Source: Robertkochia solimangrovi (GTDB lineage: Bacteria; Bacteroidota; Bacteroidia; Flavobacteriales; Flavobacteriaceae). From it: a stretch of 64,000 nucleotides of DNA. Numbering within the stretch: position 1 is the stretch's first letter; the number at the start of each line of letters is the position of its first letter. Below the pieces are notes generated by a model. It was given only the letters and a program-made list of their open reading frames with translations, made no database searches and was not told where the DNA came from. Location: assembly GCF_007279655.1 (NCBI RefSeq), contig NZ_QKWN01000008.1, positions 229,971 to 293,970 on the forward strand, given 5' to 3'. Positions 47,006-55,535 of the stretch are shown here, piece after piece. A program made the translations under genes and the position numbers.

Positions 47006-47013
47006 TACTTTTG
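47006..47013 (+). promoter_or_regulatory. Bacteroidetes-type -7 box
   Basis: TACTTTTG, exact match to TAnnTTTG, 19 bases after the palindrome at 46967-46986. No TTG at correct spacing was seen. Confidence 0.35.
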
Positions 47014-47021
47014 AATTCAAG

Positions 47022-47384
47022 TTGAGATGCTCACCGAACATATCGCTGTTATTGACCTTTGTTTTTCTAACAAAGTTTATAGCCATAGATGCAAACGGAC
47101 TAAATTTATTCTTCAACGATGGTGGTATCACCTATGTGAATCCGCATTGTAAAAAGAAGAATGCTTCACTAATTTCAAAGGAATCCTTTTCCTTTAATGA
47201 TACTTCATCAAAGAGATTGGACCACTATGCGTTAAGTGGATTCTGTGCCTCTAATTGTGTTATTCCTATTGTAAACTGGAATATTCTTATCAAAAGATCA
47301 AGATTCAAGATCGAGGAAGGGTTTACAGAGGCGCTTTGGAACCACTCATTGGATAATCCATCCCCACCTCCTCGTATTTCCTGA
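47022..47384 (+). CDS. Putative small exported Cys-containing protein (start uncertain)
   Basis: A frame of up to 120 residues, opened only by TTG codons. It has a hydrophobic N-terminus (SLLLTFVFLTKFIAIDA), then HCKKK and SGFCASNC, and a C-terminal segment ending DNPSPPPRIS. The Cys motif plus PPP-terminal pattern resembles small exported Bacteroidetes proteins found near metal or TonB genes (DUF6660-like), from memory. It sits just after a -7 box. It may also be a decayed copy. Treat as tentative. Confidence 0.35.
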   Translation: MRCSPNISLLLTFVFLTKFIAIDANGLNLFFNDGGITYVNPHCKKKNASLISKESFSFNDTSSKRLDHYALSGFCASNCVIPIVNWNILIKRSRFKIEEGFTEALWNHSLDNPSPPPRIS

Positions 47385-47498
47385 TACTTTTTTCAACATT
47401 ACGGATTCGCAATTCCAAATTCTGGGAATTATTTTGGCCCAGACGGGAAATAGTCAGTATCCGTTTAGTACAATGTGTTTAACTACCTAATTATTTTT

Positions 47499-47897
47499 AT
47501 GACGACAATTATTTCAGTAAACAGTCGTTCGGTTAAATGGTTACGGGTATTGGTCAGTGGTATATTTATCGTTGCTGGTTTCAATCACTTGTGGCATACT
47601 GAAAAGACGGCACAAAGAATAGCCTCAGCCAGTTTTGGTGATATTGTATATTATTTTGGAAATCCGGACTGGCTGGTCATTCTTTCAGGGATGATCATGC
47701 TCATTGCAGGAGTATTTTTTTTGTTTGGCTATAAGACCCAATGGACAGCGAGGGTACTTATTGCAGTCCTGATCCCGATCACCCTGACGATACAGGTGGG
47801 GCAAATAGAGACATTGGGCCCCTTATTTAAAAATATTGCCATCCTTGGCGGACTCCTTTTTTTTAGTATAAATGATACCGAAAAACTTTTAAAATAG
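47499..47897 (+). CDS. DoxX family membrane protein
   Basis: A 132-residue inner-membrane protein from ATG 47499 (upstream in-frame GTG 47475 is less likely). Four hydrophobic helices in the DoxX arrangement: WLRVLVSGIFIVAGFNHL, WLVILSGMIMLIAGVFFL, ARVLIAVLIPITLTIQ and a final helix ending FSINDTEKLLK. DoxX/DoxD proteins include the membrane part of archaeal thiosulfate:quinone oxidoreductase, while many bacterial members have no assigned role. It is first of three tightly packed genes with a DsrE-like and a SoxB-like protein, which favours a sulfur-related role here. Confidence 0.88.
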   Translation: MTTIISVNSRSVKWLRVLVSGIFIVAGFNHLWHTEKTAQRIASASFGDIVYYFGNPDWLVILSGMIMLIAGVFFLFGYKTQWTARVLIAVLIPITLTIQVGQIETLGPLFKNIAILGGLLFFSINDTEKLLK

Positions 47898-47903
47898 AAC
47901 AAA

Positions 47904-48326
47904 ATGAAAACTTTTATATATTATTCCATCCTTTCGTTATTTACATTAGTCCTGGCTACTGAGAGTAAGGCTCAGCAATCAGATACCGGGAAAGAGAATT
48001 ATGTGGTACTGACCAAAAAAATTGAGCAATTAAAACCTATAATTCTTTCCGCCGTAGCGCTTAAAGCCGAAAATGAGACAGATTTTGGTGATTTTCAGGT
48101 AATTTTATGTGGTAGTGAGATCGGTGGGATCACACAGGCAGAAAAAATAGGTCCTTTTTTGCAAGCAGCCGAAGCGGCGGGTGTTGAGATCAAAGCCTGT
48201 GGATTTTCCCTGGAGAAGTTTAAGGTAGATACATCCAAAATTCCGGCAGAGATCGAAACGGTTGAAAACGGGATCCTGTATTATCTGCAACTTCAAAAAG
48301 AAGGGTATTACAATATAAGCTTATGA
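47904..48326 (+). CDS. DsrE family exported protein
   Basis: A 140-residue protein with a signal peptide (LVLATESKAQ). The mature domain has the DsrE/DsrF-like pattern: FGDFQVILCGSEIGGITQ, FLQAAEAAGVEIKACGFSLEKF and ENGILYYLQLQKEGYYNISL. The ACGFSLEKF Cys is the one conserved in periplasmic DsrE-like proteins. DsrE proteins carry sulfur atoms as persulfides in characterised systems; that role here is inference. It is 6 bases after doxX, and its TGA overlaps the ATG of the SoxB-like gene, so the three are translationally linked. Confidence 0.85.
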   Translation: MKTFIYYSILSLFTLVLATESKAQQSDTGKENYVVLTKKIEQLKPIILSAVALKAENETDFGDFQVILCGSEIGGITQAEKIGPFLQAAEAAGVEIKACGFSLEKFKVDTSKIPAEIETVENGILYYLQLQKEGYYNISL

Positions 48327-50005
48327 ACAGGAAAATAGGAAATCTTATGATAATCGGAAAAGTTGCTATAAAAGGCTTTTATCTAATATTTCTGACAGCC
48401 CTGTTGGTCATATCCTGTAAAACCGAAATAAAGGAGACGGGAAAGGCAGCTGAAGAGGGTTCGGATACTTTGCGTATTTCGATCTTACAGACCGCAGATA
48501 TCCACGGACAACTCGATCCGCATCCGGAACTTTTTTGGGAAAACGAACAGATCGTTTATAAAGAACGGGGAGGTCTTGCCAGTATAAAGACACTCTTTGA
48601 AAGAGAGCGCGAGGCAAACCCCGGACGTACGCTGATCGTCGATGGAGGAGATCTGATACAAGGGAGTGGTTATGCGACCTTATCAGAAGGCAGGATCTTT
48701 CCGGAGATCATCAATAACCTGGGATATGATGTGATCATTCCGGGAAACTGGGAAGTGGTTTACGGAAAGGAAATCATGCTTGAAATCATGAATGCATATG
48801 ACACGGATGTAATCGCTCAGAATATGTTTCATGAACAGGGTAAAGCAGCCCTGTTTCCTCCTTTTTCTGTTAAGGAGATCGAAGGTATTCGCATCGGTTT
48901 TGTTGGGATCAATGATCCGGATGTGCCGGTTCGTCAAAACCCGATATTTAGCAAAGGGATCGAATTTAGCGGACTCGATGATCATTTGAAGTCCCTTCTT
49001 GATACCCTAAAGGTCGAGCAAAAATTGGATGTGTTATTTCTGGTGACCCATATCGGAATTTTTAAACAGGTGGAACTCGCCAGTGATCGTATTGCCGAGA
49101 ATGTGGATTATATACTTGGGAACGATACCCATGAAAGGGTTCGTAAGACGATTCAGGGGAAGTATGCAAAGGTGACCGAACCAGGGGCTTTTGGATCCTT
49201 TGTAGGTAAACTCACGCTGAAGTTTGTGGATGGGAAATTGGTGAAGGATGAATATGAATTACTGGATGTGGATCCTTCACAATATCCACCGGATGAGGAG
49301 ACTCAGGCGATCATAGATAATGCCAAAGCACCCTATAAATCATACCTGGAAACGGTAATTGGGTATACCAAAACGCCGATGTTCAGGTATCTTACCGTGG
49401 AAAACCCTATGGATAATCTGATTACCGATGCTGCGCGATGGAAAACGGGAGTGGATATCTCCATTTCGAACGGGTTCAGGTTCGGGAACCCGATTGTTCC
49501 GGTAAGCGGAGAACCGGCACCAATAACGCGTGCAAACCTCTGGAACATGATTCCCGTTAATGAAAAGGTGAAAACCGGAAAGGCGACAGGAAAACAGATC
49601 AGGGAATGGTTGGAGAAGGAGATGAACAATGTGTTTTCCAAAGATCCCACGGAGCGATTCGGAGGGTGGCTGATACGATTTTCAGGAATGAAGGTGCTGT
49701 TCGATAGTCAGAACGAAATGGGAGATCGAATCATTTCGATCACCGTAAAAGATAGGCCGATGGCAGATGACGAATACTATTCCATTTCCGCCTGTGTACG
49801 CCCGGGAGATCCGATTGATAATCTTTGTCGAATGCCCGATGTGAAGGAAGTGGAAGTGAAGGCTTATTCGATCCATGAAGTTGTAGAAGAGTACCTGAAG
49901 GAACACTCACCGGTATCCCCGGATATTGACGGCAGGGCCTATTGTGAATCCTTAGGAATATATTCTTTTTCCACGGTACCCCAGACTGATTATAAGTTTC
50001 ATTAA
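48323..50005 (+). CDS. SoxB-like/5'-nucleotidase family metallophosphoesterase lipoprotein
   Basis: A 560-residue exported lipoprotein (lipobox LLVISC, Cys about 32, after an unusually long N-region; internal Met9 at 48347 is an alternative start). The calcineurin-like N-domain has DIHGQ, VDGGDLIQGS, PGNWEVVYG, LVTHIG and GNDTHER. A 5'-nucleotidase C-terminal domain (about 345-530) has ISISNGFRFGNPI. The usual catalytic GNHE is GNWE. A Trp in this area is a mark of SoxB, the thiosulfohydrolase of the Sox pathway. With DoxX and DsrE upstream, hydrolysis of a sulfur- or phospho-ester in the periplasm is plausible. Nucleotidase activity cannot be excluded. Confidence 0.85.
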   Translation: MNRKIGNLMIIGKVAIKGFYLIFLTALLVISCKTEIKETGKAAEEGSDTLRISILQTADIHGQLDPHPELFWENEQIVYKERGGLASIKTLFEREREANPGRTLIVDGGDLIQGSGYATLSEGRIFPEIINNLGYDVIIPGNWEVVYGKEIMLEIMNAYDTDVIAQNMFHEQGKAALFPPFSVKEIEGIRIGFVGINDPDVPVRQNPIFSKGIEFSGLDDHLKSLLDTLKVEQKLDVLFLVTHIGIFKQVELASDRIAENVDYILGNDTHERVRKTIQGKYAKVTEPGAFGSFVGKLTLKFVDGKLVKDEYELLDVDPSQYPPDEETQAIIDNAKAPYKSYLETVIGYTKTPMFRYLTVENPMDNLITDAARWKTGVDISISNGFRFGNPIVPVSGEPAPITRANLWNMIPVNEKVKTGKATGKQIREWLEKEMNNVFSKDPTERFGGWLIRFSGMKVLFDSQNEMGDRIISITVKDRPMADDEYYSISACVRPGDPIDNLCRMPDVKEVEVKAYSIHEVVEEYLKEHSPVSPDIDGRAYCESLGIYSFSTVPQTDYKFH

Positions 50006-50021
50006 ATAGGCTATAAGTAGT

Positions 50022-50080
50022 AAGCAGTGAATCAGAAAACGGAACTCAACATACCATATTTCGTTTTCTGTTTGCTGCTT
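50022..50080 (+). terminator. Large hairpin downstream of the SoxB-like operon
   Basis: A perfect CAGAAAACG / CGTTTTCTG stem (50033-50041, 50062-50070), extended after an internal loop by AAGCAG / CTGCTT (50022-50027, 50075-50080). It lacks a clean T tract immediately after, so terminator function is likely but not certain. Confidence 0.55.
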
Positions 50081-50220
50081 TATTGCTTTCCAGCTTTACC
50101 ACTTTCCTTTTTTACTACTTTACCGCTTTACCGCTATACGGTTGCGAATAGATTTGACCGATATTGATGATAAATGTTATTTTAACACTTAAAATATTTT
50201 TCTGAATCTACGGGGTTTCC

Positions 50221-50228
50221 TACTTTTG
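50221..50228 (+). promoter_or_regulatory. Bacteroidetes-type -7 box for the GH43-GH27 pair
   Basis: TACTTTTG, exact match to TAnnTTTG, 66 bases before the GH43 start. No TTG -33 at standard spacing was seen. Confidence 0.4.
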
Positions 50229-50294
50229 GAATTAAATCGTTTGATTCCCTTAAAAGAGGGGATTAACTACTTAAACATACTTAAAATAACAGAC

Positions 50295-51293
50295 ATGAAT
50301 CTCAAAAACCTCTTCTTAGGAGCGATGGTTTTCACCGCCGGCGCCACTTTTTCTGTGCACGCTCAGCATTCTGAATCAAAGATCGTTCATACCTGGAAAC
50401 CACTGGGGAATCCGATTGTAACCCATAAATATACGGCCGATGCTGCTGCCCTGGTACATAAGGACACTCTATACATTTATACCGGAGAGGATTTTGAAGG
50501 GGGGCAACGAGGTTACAATATCCTAAACTGGTGTGTTTTTGCGACCACTGATATGAAGACCTTCTGGGAATATGAAACTCCGCTGAAAGCTTCCGATTTT
50601 AAATGGGGAGAACAGAATGCGGCTTGGGCGAGTCAGGTTATCGAGCGTAACGGTAAGTTTTACTGGTATACGAGTTCACAAACCACCGGAATCGGTGTTG
50701 CGGTATCTGACAGACCGGAAGGTCCGTTCAAGGACGCAATTGGGAAGCCATTATTTACCAATGAGGATAGTTTTGGGAAGACACATAGTTGGCGAACCAT
50801 CGATCCTACCGTGTTTATCGATAATGATGGGCAAGCCTGGATCTATTGGGGTAATGGCGCCTGTTGGGTGGCTAAATTGAACGAAGATATGATCTCTTAC
50901 GATAAAGACTATGGGATTAAAATGGTAGATATTCAGGGGGAGATGGAGTTTCCTTTCACTGAAGCTCCCTGGATCCAGAAGAATGGAGATAAATATTTAT
51001 TGTCTTTTGCCGTCGGGTTTCCGGAGCGTATCGCCTATGCAATGGGAGATAAGCCGGAAGGGCCTTATACCTACAAAGGCATAATCAATGAAATAGCAGG
51101 AAATAGTAACACGAATCATCAGGCGATCATCGACTTCAAAGGCGAAACCTATTTTATTTATCATAATGGAGGTATTCAGACCGATGGCGGGAGTTTCAGC
51201 AGATCAGTTTGCATCGACAAACTGGAGTACAATGCGGATGGTACCATCAAGCCGGTAATTATGACCACCAAAGGAGTGGTGACCGAAGAATAA
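50295..51293 (+). CDS. Glycoside hydrolase family 43 protein (secreted)
   Basis: 332 residues from ATG 50295, which begins a good signal peptide (MNLKNLFLGAMVFTAGATFS, then VHAQ). The in-frame TTG at 50226 is rejected because it adds 23 residues before the signal peptide. Triad: Asp in KYTADAAALV (with Ala replacing the usual Pro of ADPA), Asp in WRTIDPTVF, Glu in FTEAPWIQ. It is of a subfamily different from the GH43s at 30-34 kb, usually alpha-L-arabinofuranosidase or beta-xylosidase. It lies 17 bases before GH27, clearly one operon. Confidence 0.9.
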   Translation: MNLKNLFLGAMVFTAGATFSVHAQHSESKIVHTWKPLGNPIVTHKYTADAAALVHKDTLYIYTGEDFEGGQRGYNILNWCVFATTDMKTFWEYETPLKASDFKWGEQNAAWASQVIERNGKFYWYTSSQTTGIGVAVSDRPEGPFKDAIGKPLFTNEDSFGKTHSWRTIDPTVFIDNDGQAWIYWGNGACWVAKLNEDMISYDKDYGIKMVDIQGEMEFPFTEAPWIQKNGDKYLLSFAVGFPERIAYAMGDKPEGPYTYKGIINEIAGNSNTNHQAIIDFKGETYFIYHNGGIQTDGGSFSRSVCIDKLEYNADGTIKPVIMTTKGVVTEE

Positions 51294-51310
51294 GTAAAGC
51301 CAGGAAACCT

Positions 51311-53146
51311 ATGAAATATCTTAAAATACTCTTGATAGCTACCCTGTTGGTAGCATGTAAAAATGGAGAACAACAAACCGCCGCAGCCGACTTTAAAAGT
51401 TGGGCAGCCACACCACCCATGGGGTGGAATAGCTGGGATTGTTTCGGACCTTCCGTCGTGGAAGACGAGGTGAAGTCCAATGCCGATTATATGGCTGAAA
51501 AATTAAAGGATTTCGGCTGGGAATATGTCGTGGTCGATATCCGTTGGTATGTGGATAACCAAACTACCGGACATTATAATGCTTATGATAATTCCACCTT
51601 CATTTTAGATGAATACGGCCGTTATATGCCATCACCATCCCGTTTTCCTTCTGCAGGGGATGGAGTAGGGTTTAAGGCTTTGGCAGATTATGTGCACAGT
51701 AAAGGACTTAAATTCGGGATTCATATCATGCGCGGTGTGCCTAAGGAGGCGGTATTCAATAAATTACCGATCAAGGGAACAGATTTAACCGCAGCTGATA
51801 TCTATTCTACCGAATCGGAATGTACCTGGTTGCAGGATAATTATACGGTGGTAGCCGGTAAGCCGGGAGCACAGGAATATTATAATTCTATCTTCGATCT
51901 GTACGCCTCCTGGGGTGTTGATTTTGTAAAGGTCGATGACCTTTCACGACCTTACCATACCGAGGAGATTGAATTGATCCGGAATGCGATCGATCAGACA
52001 GGTCGTAAGATCGTATTGAGCATGTCGCCGGGTGCTACGCCGATCGATGAGCATGCCCATGCAACCGCACATGCGAATATGTGGAGAACCATCGATGATT
52101 TTTGGGATAACTGGGCACAATTGAATTATTCCTTCGAAAAATGTGCGGAATGGGCACCCTATATCTCACAAGGAGCCTGGCCGGATGCCGATATGTTGCC
52201 CCTTGGGAAATTTATACGAGGAGAGCGTGCTACTGATCGCTACACCAAGTTTACCAAAGATGAGCAATATACCTTAATGACGTTATGGACCATGTTTAAG
52301 TCCCCTTTAATGTTCGGAGGAAACCTACCGGATAATGATGACTTCACCAATGCGTTATTGACCAATAAAGAGGTTTTGGAGGTTCACGGTTATTCCGAAA
52401 ATAACCGGCAATGGTTCAAGGAGAACGACCTTATTGGTTGGACCGCCGATGATCCCAAGACCGGTGACAAATACGTAGCCGTTTTTAACAGTGCCGGTGA
52501 TGGATTTGTAACTACGGATAACCTCCTTTATCGCAGTGGTACCCTATCGAAACTTACCGATGGATTTGGAGAGAATATCGATATCGAACTTCCCGAAAAC
52601 AGCAAGGAATTGTACCTGATCGTCAATGATGGAGGTGACGGAATTTCCTGGGATCATGCGGATTGGATCGATCCGATCGTCCACCTGGAGGATGGAACGG
52701 AGATCAAATTAACGGAGCTCGAATGGGAGGAAGCTTTTGCCGGATGGGGTACCATAGGCGTAAACAAAAGCATTTCCGGAGGCGATCTGAATATTAAAGG
52801 AACCACCTATAATAACGGGATCGGTACACATTCGCAATCGATCATCCGATATAAGTTACCGGAAAATAGCAAACGATTTACTGCCTTTGCAGGACTCGAT
52901 ATTGCGGCGACCAACAGTGAGACAGGATCCACTGTAGAGTTTATGATCGCCACTCAGGATCCGACCCCTAAGAATGAAGCACCTACTGCCATTCCGGTCA
53001 ATCTGACCGACCTGGGACTCACCGGAAAATATTTGATACGTGATCTTTGGGAGCACAAGGATCTGGGTACCTACTCAGATTCAGAATTCAAGCCGGTTAT
53101 CAATTACCACGGAGCCGGGTTGTATAGGGTTTCAGAGGTTAAGTAA
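51311..53146 (+). CDS. GH27 alpha-galactosidase/beta-L-arabinopyranosidase lipoprotein with NPCBM-like domain
   Basis: 611 residues from ATG 51311 (lipobox LLVAC, Cys16). The GH27 barrel starts PPMGWNSWDCFGPS. The nucleophile Asp is in FVKVDDLS; the acid/base is probably an Asp in WRTIDDFWDNW. A beta domain follows (about 400-480), and a C-terminal NPCBM-like carbohydrate-binding module (about 490-611, WGTIGVNKSISGG and GIGTHSQSIIRY). GH27 includes alpha-galactosidases and beta-L-arabinopyranosidases. With GH43 as operon partner and the arabinose-type locus nearby, the latter is attractive but unproven. Followed by a strong terminator. Confidence 0.9.
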   Translation: MKYLKILLIATLLVACKNGEQQTAAADFKSWAATPPMGWNSWDCFGPSVVEDEVKSNADYMAEKLKDFGWEYVVVDIRWYVDNQTTGHYNAYDNSTFILDEYGRYMPSPSRFPSAGDGVGFKALADYVHSKGLKFGIHIMRGVPKEAVFNKLPIKGTDLTAADIYSTESECTWLQDNYTVVAGKPGAQEYYNSIFDLYASWGVDFVKVDDLSRPYHTEEIELIRNAIDQTGRKIVLSMSPGATPIDEHAHATAHANMWRTIDDFWDNWAQLNYSFEKCAEWAPYISQGAWPDADMLPLGKFIRGERATDRYTKFTKDEQYTLMTLWTMFKSPLMFGGNLPDNDDFTNALLTNKEVLEVHGYSENNRQWFKENDLIGWTADDPKTGDKYVAVFNSAGDGFVTTDNLLYRSGTLSKLTDGFGENIDIELPENSKELYLIVNDGGDGISWDHADWIDPIVHLEDGTEIKLTELEWEEAFAGWGTIGVNKSISGGDLNIKGTTYNNGIGTHSQSIIRYKLPENSKRFTAFAGLDIAATNSETGSTVEFMIATQDPTPKNEAPTAIPVNLTDLGLTGKYLIRDLWEHKDLGTYSDSEFKPVINYHGAGLYRVSEVK

Positions 53147-53163
53147 TAACTGGAGTAATAAAC

Positions 53164-53198
53164 AAAAAAGGCTGTCGAATCTGACAGCCTTTTTTGTT
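53164..53198 (+). terminator. Rho-independent terminator after GH27
   Basis: A perfect 13-bp stem AAAAAAGGCTGTC / GACAGCCTTTTTT (53164-53176, 53183-53195) with a 6-base loop, 17 bases after the stop. Confidence 0.92.
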
Positions 53199-53408
53199 TA
53201 CAGAGCGCGCAGGTATTCAGTTTGATTGTAGATTGTAAATGTTAGATTATAATTCAATTTTCTATTTTCAAAGTTACCTCGGCTCCTTTTAAGGCCAGCC
53301 GACATTTTAAGATACAAAAAGTGTAATCTTGAATTTTACCGTAACAGATAAACTTTTTGGCTTACAATGTACATCAATATACTCTTCATGAAGGCTAGTT
53401 TGTATTTA

Positions 53409-53981
53409 TTAAAATTTATAAGTGAAGCCTACCAAATAATTCCCATCACCACTTTTAAAGGTAAGTTCATAATGTTCTTTTTGATAGGGAGTTGTGAAAA
53501 GGTAGGTACTCCCAACACCAACGATGATACCTCCCAAAATATCCCATCCATCATGTCTATCGTTAATTCCTTCCACTCTGCTGTATGCAACAAATCCTGC
53601 CACTGCGTATGCTGGAATTCCATATTCCCAACCATAACGTCTTTGTAAAAAGGAAGCACCCGAAAATGCAGCAGCGGTATGACCTGATGGAAAGGCTTTA
53701 CCATCTGTTCTACCATCAGGTCTGGGCTTATCAATTGCATATTTTAAAATATAAGTGAGCCCTAAAGTTGTACCGTATGATTTGGAAAATTCCCAAAAAC
53801 CTTTTCTGTCTTTTTTTGCGATGATTGTTATAATTGCTGCTAACGCTGGAGCGTGCTGTAAATAATCGCCTGATACTTCAAGATAGGTTTCTAACCTGAT
53901 TTCAGAGGGAGATTCATCCTGCGAAATACCGAAAAAAGGTATTAATAGTATTGCAAGAAAAAGAATATTTCTCATGGTCAT
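53409..53981 (-). CDS. PAP2 superfamily phosphatase (paralogue 1)
   Basis: A 190-residue exported protein with a signal-peptide-like N-terminus (LIPFFGISQ). The three phosphatase motifs are complete: KYAIDKPRP, AFPSGHTAA and SRVEGINDRHDGWD. The third motif has seven residues between Arg and His, against five in its neighbour. Such proteins remove phosphate from phosphatidic acid, PGP or isoprenyl diphosphates. There are few membrane helices, so it is probably periplasmic or outer-membrane linked. Its start overlaps the stop of the other PAP2 gene by one base. It is last in the minus-strand module. Confidence 0.92.
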   Translation of the reverse strand: MTMRNILFLAILLIPFFGISQDESPSEIRLETYLEVSGDYLQHAPALAAIITIIAKKDRKGFWEFSKSYGTTLGLTYILKYAIDKPRPDGRTDGKAFPSGHTAAAFSGASFLQRRYGWEYGIPAYAVAGFVAYSRVEGINDRHDGWDILGGIIVGVGSTYLFTTPYQKEHYELTFKSGDGNYLVGFTYKF

Positions 53982-54556
53982 TAAAATTTAAATGTAAATC
54001 CAAGTAGATAATTCTCCTCATAACTATTAAAGGTTAATTGTAAATGTTCTTGTTGATATTCGGAAGTAAAAATCAAGTTACTTCCAAGTCCTATTACTGC
54101 ACCTGTCAAAACATCAAGTAAGTCATGCTTTTTGGCATCAATCCTACTCGCTGCTGTAAATCCGGCTAGTAGGTATGCAGGAATACTGTATTTTAAACCA
54201 TATCTTCTATGTATAAAACCTGCACTGTGAAATGTGGTGGAGGTATGACCGGAGGGAAATGAATTTTCATTGCTTAGATCCGGGCGTTGTTTTTTTACAC
54301 CTATTTTCAGGGCATAAGTGATAGCTTCGCTTACTATCAAGCCTTTTGTAAATTGCCAAGCTCCTTTAGTATCACCGATAATTGCTGAGGTGGCAAGTGT
54401 TGCGGTGGGTAAAGCAATCAGGACAACATTACCAATTTGTTGGGTAGTCTCCTGAGAAGAGGATAATTCATAATTTTCCTGGGCATTGAGGTTAGTAGAA
54501 GCGATGCACAATAGAAGTAAAAAATATATTGTATATTTAAAAAAAATCGACTTCAT
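53981..54556 (-). CDS. PAP2 superfamily phosphatase (paralogue 2)
   Basis: A 191-residue exported protein (signal ending STNLNAQ). Motifs: KIGVKKQRP, SFPSGHTST and SRIDAKKHDLLD, all catalytic residues kept. Both PAP2 proteins share the same C-terminal design (LTFKSGDGNYLVGFTYKF against LTFNSYEENYLLGFTFKF), so they arose by tandem duplication. That C-terminus ends in an aromatic residue, like an outer-membrane strand. It is 96 bases after the lipid kinase gene. Likely substrate is a phosphorylated lipid; inferred. Confidence 0.92.
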   Translation of the reverse strand: MKSIFFKYTIYFLLLLCIASTNLNAQENYELSSSQETTQQIGNVVLIALPTATLATSAIIGDTKGAWQFTKGLIVSEAITYALKIGVKKQRPDLSNENSFPSGHTSTTFHSAGFIHRRYGLKYSIPAYLLAGFTAASRIDAKKHDLLDVLTGAVIGLGSNLIFTSEYQQEHLQLTFNSYEENYLLGFTFKF

Positions 54557-54652
54557 TTATCCCTTTTTTTAGCCTATTAATTTGTATTCTATTGCATTAA
54601 AATTAGCATGGAAATCTTAAGAAATTTTAAAGTCGGTTAATGTGATGAATAA

Positions 54653-55534
54653 CTATATAATTACATTTAAGGATCTTTCCTTGATACTAATTGTAAGCTT
54701 TTGATCTTCAAATTTTACTAATTCACCATCAATTTGCGATTGAAATCCTGAACCTGGGGTACGTAATAAGGTTATATGATCCGATTGAAAGCATAAGGCC
54801 TCCTTTAAATATTCAGGTTTTCGGAATAACATGCAAAGTCCGAAATACAACATTTTAATAAGCTTGATTTCAGGAATTACTATCACATCCAGTAATCCGT
54901 CCTGTAAATTGGCTTTTGGAGTTAAACTCATATTATAACCCATTTCATTTGAATTGGAAATGAGGATTAAAAACGGATTCAAATAGGTGGTTTTTTCATT
55001 AATCTGAATCTGTAATTTTTCCTTTTTTGTATACTGATTTACCGATTTAAAAGTGGCTCTAACATAACTTAACAGTGTTCTTTTTTCCGAAAGTTCGTAC
55101 TTTTCAATTACATTCGCTGGTAAGCCTAACCCCGTATTACTGAAGAAATACCGGTTATTTACACACCCTACATCTATAGTGGTAAATTGCTGCTGTTGTA
55201 TTAAACGAAGCGCCTTTTTGATATTTTTGGGGATTGAAAGATTGGAGGCCAGACCATTTCCCGAACCTATAGGGATAATTCCCAACAAGATTGATGTGCC
55301 AATTAAAGTTGAAGCCACCTCATTAATGGTTCCATCTCCGCCACATGCCACAATAATCCTAGCATCATCTTTAATTGAATCATTGGTGAGTTTCACTGCG
55401 TGGCCCTTGTATTCAGAGTATTTAAGTACAATATTAAAAGTGTGAGCATCAAAGTATTCCCGTAATAACTTTATGTCAAGCTCATTTTTACCGGAGCCTG
55501 CAATCGGGTTTATAATGAAATGAATGTTAATCAC
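54653..55534 (-). CDS. Diacylglycerol/lipid kinase family protein
   Basis: A 293-residue DAGK_cat family kinase with a GTG start placed one base after the stop of the LtaS-like gene. Seen: the phosphate-binding IINPIAGSGKNE-type loop near residue 8, ACGGDGTINEVASTL (about 63-77), IPIGSGNGLASNL (about 90) and the C-terminal DGELV acidic motif. In Gram-positive bacteria DgkB of this family recycles the diacylglycerol released by LtaS. The one-base spacing to an LtaS-like gene suggests the same partnership here. Confidence 0.93.
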   Translation of the reverse strand: MINIHFIINPIAGSGKNELDIKLLREYFDAHTFNIVLKYSEYKGHAVKLTNDSIKDDARIIVACGGDGTINEVASTLIGTSILLGIIPIGSGNGLASNLSIPKNIKKALRLIQQQQFTTIDVGCVNNRYFFSNTGLGLPANVIEKYELSEKRTLLSYVRATFKSVNQYTKKEKLQIQINEKTTYLNPFLILISNSNEMGYNMSLTPKANLQDGLLDVIVIPEIKLIKMLYFGLCMLFRKPEYLKEALCFQSDHITLLRTPGSGFQSQIDGELVKFEDQKLTISIKERSLNVII

Positions 55535-55535
55535 C

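Larger units (their letters stand above)
50006..50294. other. Intergenic region with hairpin and pyrimidine-rich repeats
   Basis: Contains the hairpin at 50022-50080, then a run of CTTTACCRCTTT-like imperfect repeats (about 50095-50140) and a -7 box at 50221-50228. No ORF. Confidence 0.5.
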
